Below are positions 8,521 to 14,933 of a stretch of 14,933 nucleotides of DNA, piece by piece. The notes under the pieces were generated by a model that worked only from the letters and a program-made list of their open reading frames with translations, was not told where the DNA came from and made no database searches. The stretch lies in assembly GCA_016800925.1 (NCBI GenBank), contig JABCPU010001138.1, positions 1 to 14,933 of the forward strand, given 5' to 3'. Position 1 is the stretch's first letter; each line of letters begins with the position of its first letter. The position numbers and the translations under genes are program-made. Source of the DNA: Suillus spraguei (taxonomy: Eukaryota; Basidiomycota; Agaricomycetes; Boletales; Suillaceae).

Positions 8521-9655
8521 CGTGTACATCTGTTTTGCTATAGGATGATAAGACAGAAGCGTGGAACGTGGGATGAATTTTCCACTGCGGAGGGAGTTTG
8601 AGTGTGAACGTGATAGGTAATAAGACATCGATGATCGGGAAAGGTCCATATCGCTTTGGCACGAGTTTCCTTGATGGGAGTTTAAGTCTAAGATTGGCAG
8701 CAGATAGCCAAACCTTATCTCCAATCTTCCATGGAATGTACTTCTCTCCTCGGGATCGTTCGGCCATTGTTTGCATTGCAATGTTATGGCAGGTGATTGC
8801 TTCTTCTCTTATTTTCTGCAGGGATCGTACTCAATCTTCTGCTGCAGGAACTGATGAATCAGGGATAAGGTGTGGGATAGCGCGTGGCTCATATCCCATC
8901 ATCAAATAGAAGGGTGATGCATTCCTTGCATCATGTTTTCGGTGATTGTGGACGAATTCGGCGATTGGTAGATGTTCTACCCAATCTTCAGGATTGTTGC
9001 GACAGTAGATGCGTAAGTAGGTTTCAAGTTCTTGATTAAGCCTTTCTGTTTGACCATCGGTCTGAGGATGATAAGCTGTGGATGGAGCAATGATGTAATT
9101 GAGAAGTCAGGCAAGCTCCTTAGAGAAGCATGATAGGAACTGTGGACCTCGATCCGATATGACTTTGTCATGGAGTCCAAATCGTCGGTAAACATGTTTC
9201 AAGAATAGCTTAGCAATCCCTTCGGAAGTGATGGTTTTCAAGCAAGGGATAATAATCACCCCCTTTGTAAGGCCATGGTCTACCACGACCATGATACTGT
9301 CAAAGCCTCCAGAGACGGGGAGGTCAGTGATAAGATCAACAGAGACCTGGGAAAAGGGCCGAGTAGCAGAGGAAGGTATTGGGGTAAGCGGCGGGCGAAC
9401 AGGATGCGTATCAGCTTTCATTTGCTGACAAAGGGCGCAACCCTCAACGTATTTTCGAATGTAAGAGCCCATAGCAGGCCACCAAGCTTCTCATTTGACA
9501 AGTTCTTCTGTTTTGAACCTGCCGGGATGTCCCGCGGTAGGATGATCATGATATCGTTTCAGGATATCGGAACGATGCGCCGGTGGAATGTAGGCACGAT
9601 TCTTAAAATAGAGGACGTTCTCCTCAATCTTCCAGTCAGAGAGTGCCGATTTCAT
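8521..9655 (-). pseudogene. Integrase: zinc-binding, D-D-35-E core and GPF module
   Basis: The HHCC zinc-binding region is YHDHPTAGH followed by CALCQQM, with a TGA (9491-9493) inside, before EAWWPAM. In the core the first Asp is in SVDLITDLP and the second in VISDRGPQF. The Glu is in DGQTERLNQELE, with 35 positions between the second Asp and the Glu if the TGA at 9107-9109 counts as one residue. A further TGA is at 8831-8833. The C-terminal module has KRYGPFPI and HPTFHASVL, matching the GPY/F region of chromoviral integrases. Confidence 0.88.
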
Positions 9656-10303
9656 GGGGGAAGACACATGCCATCGAGGGCGTCGGACGCTGTCTTGAAG
9701 ACAGGGTCGTCCAAGGGGTCGGAGGATAGTAAGACATTCTTTAGATCGGTGTCAATGAGACGAACGAATAAAGCGTCAGGGAGGAGGGTCTGGTCCTCGT
9801 TATTGTCTTTACTGGAGTCGTAGTCGGGTCGGCGAGATAGTGCATCAGGTACTGCCAACTTAGTACCTGCAACATGATGCAGTTCAATGTCATAAATAGG
9901 CAAAATCAATTGCCAATGTGCTTGGCGGCGGGTAAGCTTCTGTGCACTTCTAAAGTACAGAAGGTTCTTGTGGTCAGTGAATACCAGGACAGGGTGTGGG
10001 TTTCCTTCGAGATAATGACGCCATTCATTCAATGCCTGGATTACGGCAAGGAGTTCCCAGTCAAAGATCTGATAATTGTGTTCTGCGGGGTTCAAAGACT
10101 GTGAGAGATATGCACATGGGTGATAAACACCATTTTCATCAGTCTGCAAGAGAACTCCACCGGTTGCTATGAGCGAAGTGTCTGTAGCAATAGCAAATTG
10201 TCGGGAAGGATCCGGGTTACGGAGTACCGGTTGGGATGTGAAACGTCTGTTCAGTTCTTTGAAGGTGTCCATGCATTCAGTTGACCAATCAAAGGCCTTA
10301 TTG
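9656..10303 (-). pseudogene. RNase H domain (Ty3/gypsy type)
   Basis: Starts after a one-base shift in a homopolymer, and the next stretch reads [16 protein letters not shown]. Carboxylates in the expected places: FAIATDTS, YQIFDWELLAVI, FTDHKNLLYF and VPDALSRRPDY. The family usually has EADAS at the first position and YDRELLAI at the second, so those two motifs have drifted while keeping Asp and Glu. This frame ends at the G5-run shift. Confidence 0.88.
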
Positions 10304-10985
10304 TTTTTGTTAAATCGATAAGAGGTCGGGCGATGTCAGAATAGTGGGAAATGAATGTGCGGTAGAAGTTGCAAAAGCCAAGGAATGACCGAACATCTTT
10401 TACAGATTTAGGGACTGGCCATTCGGAGATTCCCTTGGTCTTGCGGCATCCATAGCAACTTGTCCGGGGCGAATTATCATTCCAAGGTATTCCACTTCTT
10501 CTGCATCGAAGGTGCATTTCTCTGGTTTTAAGAACAAATGTTCTTTTCGTATCTTCATCAAAACCCATCTTGTCCGTTCGCAGTGTTCTGCCATGGTTGT
10601 AGAGAAAATCAGGATATCGTCCATGTAGATAACCATCCATCCTTCGTTAATTTCCTGTTGGAAAGTACGATTCATGTATGCTTGGAAAGTTGCCGGGGAA
10701 TTACAAAGGCCAAAGAACATGATGTTCGGTTCAAAGAGGCCGAACTCTGTTGTCAAAGCAGCTTTCCAGCGGTCATCGGGATGAATGCGAATATTATTGT
10801 AGCCGGACCGGATATCCATTTTTGTAAAGAACTGTGCATTGTGAAGACGTGCGACAAGGGAGATAGGGAGTGGGAGCGGATAGGCGTTCTTGACTGTCCA
10901 ATCGTTGATGTAGCGATAATCTTGACAGGGACGCAATTCTCCACTCTTCTTTCCCACAAAGAAGAGAGCCCCTTCAGTGACAAAC
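10304..10985 (-). pseudogene. Reverse transcriptase domain
   Basis: The domain starts at the truncation with [19 protein letters not shown], then has [15 protein letters not shown] (catalytic Asp of motif A), [15 protein letters not shown] (motif B) and [11 protein letters not shown] (catalytic YMDD). After the frameshift near 10445 it continues with [20 protein letters not shown] and [13 protein letters not shown], the thumb/connection region. The segment upstream of ALFF reads poorly and may already be altered at the breakpoint. Confidence 0.9.
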
Positions 10986-10989
10986 TCCG

Positions 10990-11515
10990 TACTATACGGG
11001 TCACCCGACCCACATAATATCCCGTCAAAGACGGGCCAGCGGATGGTGGGCCGAGGTTATGTATATCCTCGATGTTGACGGATGGGCCGGGGGGAAAATT
11101 ATTTCCGATGGAGACGGGTGGGCCGGGAGACTTGTATTTTCGGGAGAGACGGGTGGGCCGAGGGAAACATATTGATGGATGGGCCAGGGGGATATAATCC
11201 CCGACAGAGATGGGTGGGCTCATCTGGGTAGTATGTAGAGTAGGATATTATAGACAGCTGGGCTGAAGAGAGATGCAAGGCAAATATTATTGCATAGACG
11301 GGTGGGCCGAGGTAAGAGAATATTACATATACGGGTGGGCCGAGGTGAGAGAATATTACATATACGGGTGGGCCAAGGTGAGAGAATATTACATATACGG
11401 GTGGGCCGACGTGGGGTGTATTACATAGACGGGTGGGCTGAGGGTGCAGTAAAATATTTATTGCATAGACGGGTGGGCCGATGTGGGGGAATTTTACATA
11501 GACGGGTGGGCCTAG
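10990..11515. repeat. GGGTGGGCC minisatellite, 33-bp period in its ordered part
   Basis: The motif ACGGGTGGG starts at 11298, 11331, 11364, 11397, 11429, 11469 and 11502, so spacing is 33, 33, 33, 32, 40 and 33. The spacer is AT-rich (gagaatattacatat). From about 10990 to 11220 the same GGGTGGGCC motif recurs at irregular, longer spacing with degenerate spacers. The period of 33 opens long frames on both strands (11-residue repeats such as GPPVYVIFSHL), which I treat as artefacts. The array begins where RT is truncated. Confidence 0.85.
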
Positions 11516-11680
11516 ATATGTATCATAAAGACGTACAGCTGATGTAGCCACCAGAGAATCAAACACATAGGATACATGCACCCTATGAGTGCATATACCT
11601 ACCATCAACCACCAAAATCTAAACCCTGAAGCACAAAAACCTGAATTCATCATGTCTGACATTCATCGATAATTGAGGTG
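11516..11680. other. Unique-looking spacer between the two repeat fields
   Basis: No ORF or RNA gene is supported here. It holds a short inverted repeat (atgcaccctatgagtgcat, near 11576-11594). Confidence 0.4.
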
Positions 11681-12435
11681 CCGGGTGCCGGGTACCAAGT
11701 CCCGAATCCAGGAACTCGAAACTGGAGATGCAAACTAGAGATTTCCTGAATTCCAGATACCCGGACACCCGAAACACAACACACAAGGTGAAAGATTTAA
11801 AGTCCATGTGTGGAGTCATCTAGTGCTGAGTGCCGGGTGCAGGTGCAGAGTACTGAAACTAGAAACTAGAAACTCGAGATTTGAGACAAAACAGACATCT
11901 ACCAAAAATGTGTGGATCAAAGTTTTGTTGTTGCCTGACATGTGTCTGAGTCCCGAGGACTGAACCCCAAAATTGTAGACTACCAGATTTCGGGATTTGG
12001 GGTTCGGCACTCGAGATTCAAGATTTGAGATGAAAAAGATATCTACCAAAAATGTGTGGATCAAAGTCATTTTATTGCCTCACATTGTTTTCGGTCTCAA
12101 GTGCAAAAGCCAGAGTACCGAACTGCGAACCCCTAAATAGTAGACTACCAGATTTTGGAGTTTGGAGTTCGGCACTTAGAATGTGTGGATCAATAGGTGT
12201 CTATTGCTTCACATTGTTCTGAGTCCCGAGTGGCGAGTGCTGGGTGCCGGGGTTCAGGGATCAGCACTGACAATATGTTGCTCAAGATCTTTCACATTAT
12301 GAGTACCAAGTCCCGAGTGCCGAGTGCCGGGTGCCGGGTGCCGGAGCTCGGAAGTCCCGAGTGCCGAGTGCCGGGTGCCGGAGTTCGGGGTTCGGCACAT
12401 ACAATATGTGGATCGAGGACTTTCACATTGTTTTG
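11681..12435. repeat. Degenerate satellite field rich in GTGCCGGG and CCCGAGT motifs
   Basis: Repeated fragments include gtgccgggtgccgg, agtcccgagtgccg, aaaatgtgtggatcaaag (near 11906 and 12049) and ctaccagattt (near 11979 and 12145). A full GTGCCG-N12-CGGCAC core occurs at 12375-12398. Units are diverged and irregular, which suggests an older, un-homogenised edge of the satellite to the right. Confidence 0.75.
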
Positions 12436-13170
12436 ACTGCCGAACCCCGAGCTCCGGCACCCGGGAGTTAGCACAATGTGAGGCAATACCATAATATTGA
12501 TTTACACATGTTGAGTGCCGAACCCCGAGCTCCGGCACCCGGGAGCTAGCACAATGTGAGGCAATACCATGATATTGATTTACACATGTTGAGTGCCGAA
12601 CCCCGAGCTCCGGCACCCGGGAGTTAGCACAATGTGAGGCAATACCATAATATTGATTTACACATGTTGAGTGCCGAACCCCGAGCTCCGGCACCCGGGA
12701 GTTAGCACAATGTGAGGCAATACCATAATATTGATTTACACATGTTGACTGCTGAACCCCGAGCTCCGGCACCCGAGAGTTAGCACAATGTGAGGCAATA
12801 CCATAATATTGATTTACACATGTGGAGTGCCGAACCCCGAGCTCTGGCACCCGGGAGCTAGCACAATGTGAGGCAATACCATGATATTGAGTTACACAAG
12901 TTGAGTGCCGAACCCCGAGCTCCGGCACCCAGGAGCTAGCACAATGTGAGGCAATACCATGATATTGATTTACACATGTTGAGTGCCGAACCCCGAGCTC
13001 CGGCACCCGGGAGTTAGCACAATGTGAGGCAATACCATAATATTGATTTACACATGTTGACTGCCGAACCCCGAGCTCCGGCACCCGGGAGTTAGCACAA
13101 TGTGAGGCAATACCATAATATTGATTTACACATGTGGAGTGCCGAACCCTGAGCTCCGGCACCCGGCACT
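12436..13170. repeat. 78-bp tandem satellite, nine copies without indels
   Basis: The marker aggcaatacc recurs at 12481, 12559, 12637, 12715, 12793, 12871, 12949, 13027 and 13105, exactly 78 bp each time. Each unit holds a GTGCCG-N12-CGGCAC core, a CCCGGGAG stretch, and the AT-rich ataatattgatttacacatg. Two linked variants alternate: gagttagc with ataat, and gagctagc with atgat. Because 78 is 26 codons, a minus-strand frame stays open for 309 codons (12254-13183), but copies differ by changes that alter amino acids (Asn/Ser, Tyr/His, His/Gln), so I do not call a gene. Confidence 0.93.
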
Positions 13171-13340
13171 CGGTGTTCGGCACTCAACTTGTGTAAATAA
13201 ATATCATGGTGTTGCCTCACATTGTGCTAACTCCCAGGTGCCGGAGCTCAGGGTTCGGCACTCAACTTGTGTAAATCAATATCATGGTATTGCCTCACAT
13301 GGTAACCCAGCACTCGGTGATCGTGATTCGGGACTCAACT
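13137..13340. repeat. Inverted junction and opposite-orientation satellite units
   Basis: At 13137-13147 GAGTGCCGAAC and at 13175-13185 its exact reverse complement GTTCGGCACTC mark a turn-around. To the right, units run in the opposite direction (cttgtgtaaatcaatatcatggtattgcctcacat at 13266-13300 is the reverse complement of the AT-rich part of the 78-bp unit). About one and a half units follow before the pattern degenerates. Confidence 0.85.
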
Positions 13341-14030
13341 TTGTATTGCCTCACATTGTTCTAACTCACGGGTGGTGGGGTTCAGGGTTTGGTGTGAAAA
13401 TATATGGATCGATATCTGTCTCAGTGTTATGAGTACCACGTCCCGAGTCCCGAGTGCCGGGTGCCGGAGTTCGGGGTTCGGCATTCAACATGTGTACATC
13501 AATATCTTTGTATTGACTCACATTGTTCTCACTCCCGGGTGCTGGGGTTCGGGGTTGGGTGGTTAAATATGTGGATCAATATCTTTCACATGGTTATGAG
13601 TCCCGAGTCCAGATTCCCAACTGCCGGGTGCCGGAGTTCGGGGTTCGGCACTCCCCACGTGTAAATCAATATCTTGGTATTGCCTCACATGTTTCTCACT
13701 CCCGGGTGCCGGGGTTCGGGGGTCAGTGATAGAAAATGTGCATCGATATCTTTCACATTGTTATAAGTTCCAAGGCCCGAGTCCCGAGTGCCAGGTGCCG
13801 GAGTTCGGGGTTCGGCACTGAACATGTGTAAATCAATATCTTTGTATTGCCTCATATTGTTCTAACTCCCGAATGCCGGAGTTTGGGGTTCAGCACATCA
13901 AATATGTGGATCGATATCTGTCACATGGTGATGAGTCCCAACTCCAGGGTCCTGGGGTCCGGGGTTCGGCACTTAAGATCTATGGAATGATATGTTTCAC
14001 AATGTGACCCGGCACCCGGCACAAGGTAAC
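13341..14030. repeat. 167-bp-period satellite section
   Basis: The marker atgagt/ataagt occurs at 13429, 13596, 13763 and 13931, so the spacing is 167, 167 and 168. Each unit combines two related halves: a GTGCCGGAGTTCGGGG core with acatgtgtaaatcaatatc and a cctcacattgttctaactcccgg part, then a cgggtgccggggttcgg part with atgtggatcaatatctttcacat. It appears to be a dimer built from the same ancestor as the 78-bp unit, in the orientation seen after the flip. Confidence 0.8.
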
Positions 14031-14203
14031 TCGACAGAGATGTTTCAAATTCTTTAAATTGTGTGTTGTGTTTCAGGTAGCCGGATATCCGGAAGTCGCG
14101 AAATATCAATTGTGAATCTCCATTGTCCAGTTCCGGATGTCCGGACTTGGCATCCAGCACTGACATTCATTCAAACATTGTATATACATCTATGAACCTA
14201 CAA

Positions 14204-14933
14204 TTATGTAGCCATTTCACCCTCATCAGCAGAGGGTTCAACCTTCACCTCAACATCCATATCATCAGAATCATATTCTGGGACAAGGTTGCCCGGATCA
14301 TCTGGGTCCACAAGTTCGCCGGACGTTTGTGGACCCTCAGGCTGAATCTGGCTCAGCTCAAATATGAGACCCTCAATGATAGATGCAGGCTGGACTTTCG
14401 GAGATGGAGGCTCCATTCCTGCCATATCCAAGTCAATGAGGGGAGCAAGTGCAGATGGGAGTGGTGAGATGGCCAGGGGGATGGATTGATCAAGCAAAAA
14501 GGTTGCATTGACAGGAGAGTCGGGAAGTGGAAATGAAGGGTGCCGGTCCATGACTTTGCGATGAAGGCCCTCATGGAGGCGTTGCAGGGTATCAATCTTA
14601 CCATCCTGCTCCGCCACACGAGCCTCAAGAAGAGCAATTCGAGCGGCACCATCCCGAATCGCAATTGCCATGGAATGGAGATCCGGCATGGGCACATCGA
14701 GTGCCGGACGAGGCACTGGGGCGCTTGAAGATGGAATAGCTAAGTGAGAGATAAGGTCAGATGGTCATAGACAATTGGGGTGACTCACAAGCTGATGCAG
14801 GTGCAGGTGTCTTGGCGGCAGTGATTGTCTTGCTGTGCCCACGGGACTGTGCCTTGGGTGTGGTAACAGCAGGGACAGCTGGTGTGCCGGAGGGGCCACG
14901 AGATTGACTGCGAGTTCGGGCTTTGGACTGCGA
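14204..14933 (-). CDS. C-terminal exons of an unknown host protein (coiled coil, acidic end), partial
   Basis: The gene enters from the right edge. Exon 14789-14933 encodes a basic, Ser/Thr/Pro/Ala-rich segment (TRSQSRGPSGTPAV). An intron at 14740-14788 (49 bp, donor GTGAGT, acceptor CTTAG) separates it from exon 14204-14739, which ends in TAG at 14204-14206. The splice joins the frames cleanly. The last exon has a short coiled-coil-like helix (ARIALLEARVAEQDGKIDTL), a Pro-rich middle (PSFPLPDSP, then ISPLPSALAPLIDLDMAG), and an acidic tail (VDPDDPGNLVPEYDSDDMD). No stop or shift is seen, so it may be functional. I do not recognise a family. The coiled coil suggests self-association. The satellite begins about 170 bp past its stop. 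Confidence 0.65.
14740..14788 (-). other. Intron of the right-hand gene
   Basis: It is 49 bp, minus strand, starts GTGAGT and ends CTTAG, with a CTGAC branch-site candidate (ccatctgacctt). It restores one open frame between the flanking exons. It contains stops in the upstream frame, so it is not simply unspliced coding sequence. Confidence 0.75.

Larger units (their letters stand above)
5020..10985 (-). mobile_element. 5'-truncated Ty3/gypsy chromovirus of the same family, with nested insertions
   Basis: In transcription order (high to low coordinates) it holds: RT core, RNase H, integrase, chromodomain, accessory zinc-knuckle ORF, polypurine tract, 3' LTR. The 5' LTR, gag, protease and the N-terminal end of RT are missing. 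The break at about 10985-10995 coincides with the start of a GGGTGGGCC minisatellite. The LTR shows this copy is the same family as the gag fragment at the left edge. Inserts: a solo LTR (5419-5894) and a 672-bp LTR-like piece (6086-6757). The copy is dead: three frameshifts and three TGA stops in pol, a TGA and a TAA in the accessory ORF. Confidence 0.88.
8306..10985 (-). pseudogene. pol: Ty3/gypsy pol polyprotein, 5'-truncated, with three frameshifts and three stops
   Basis: The remaining pol encodes RT, RNase H, integrase and a C-terminal chromodomain, in the Ty3/gypsy order (RT-RH-INT). It ends at a TGA at 8306-8308. Protease and the RT N-terminal portion are absent. Lesions seen: frameshift near 10440-10448 just after the RT core; one-base shift in the T5 run at 10304-10308; shift at the G5 run 9656-9660; and in-frame TGA at 9491-9493, 9107-9109 and 8831-8833. 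Despite this, every catalytic residue I could check is retained, so the copy decayed after a functional past. The chromodomain places it among chromoviruses, consistent with the self-priming site seen in the related left element. Confidence 0.9.

Noticed and set aside
9275..9823. A 182-codon plus-strand frame opposite integrase
   Set aside because: It is a shadow of the pol coding strand, which has all the integrase and RNase H motifs.
11099..11662. A 187-codon minus-strand frame with GPPVY repeats
   Set aside because: It is a by-product of the 33-bp minisatellite. The plus strand shows an equivalent 11-residue pattern, and flanking sequence has no gene signals.
12254..13183. A 309-codon minus-strand open frame of 26-residue repeats
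   Set aside because: It exists because the 78-bp repeat is a multiple of three, so one open unit opens all. Copy differences visibly change residues (Asn/Ser, Tyr/His, His/Gln), which argues against selection on a protein.
11681..14030. A CRISPR-like array
   Set aside because: Repeats are contiguous or part of long units without unique spacers of even length, and the genome is clearly fungal.

Overview
The window looks like a repeat-rich stretch of a filamentous basidiomycete genome, most likely an agaricomycete. The evidence is the short spliceosomal introns (about 49-62 bp, GTRNGT donors, CTAAC/CTAAT-like branch sites), a chromodomain-bearing Ty3/gypsy element with a downstream double zinc-knuckle ORF, and short, Ser/Pro- and acid-rich host proteins. 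No bacterial operon, CRISPR array, rRNA or tRNA was seen.

Layout. (1) 1-1239, minus strand: the 5' end of one Ty3/gypsy element. It has a 623-bp 5' LTR (617-1239), an 11-nt self-priming type primer-binding site (605-615), a leader, and the start of a frameshifted gag that runs off the left edge. (2) 1388-3920, plus strand: a multi-exon gene of unknown function, decayed by three in-frame TGA codons and one splice-phase mismatch. (3) 4478-5019, minus strand: the 3' end of a second unknown gene, cut exactly where an LTR begins. (4) 5020 to about 10985, minus strand: a second, 5'-truncated member of the same retroelement family. In transcription order it holds the RT core (YMDD), RNase H, integrase (HHCC, D-D-35-E), GPF module and chromodomain, then an accessory ORF with two zinc knuckles, the polypurine tract and the 3' LTR. 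Two younger insertions sit in it: a solo LTR of the same family in opposite orientation inside the 3' LTR (5-bp duplication atatg), and a 672-bp LTR-like insert inside the accessory ORF (6-bp duplication tcctcc). (5) About 10990-11515: a 33-bp GGGTGGGCC minisatellite that abuts the broken RT. (6) About 11680-14030: a complex satellite field. All its parts share a GTGCCG-N12-CGGCAC core. It includes nine indel-free 78-bp copies with a trace of a 312-bp higher-order repeat, an orientation flip near 13.16 kb, and a 167-bp-period section. (7) 14204-14933, minus strand: the C-terminal two exons of an apparently intact unknown gene.

The pieces do not form a metabolic system. The window reads as a heterochromatin-like graveyard: one chromovirus family inserted repeatedly, into and beside host genes, and into itself. 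All eight in-frame premature stops that I identified in the decayed genes can be explained by C-to-T change on the coding strand, and seven of them are TGA, as CGA-to-TGA at CpG would give. This points to methylation-driven decay. The most informative details are the self-priming signal, the nested LTR palindrome, and the organisation of the satellite.
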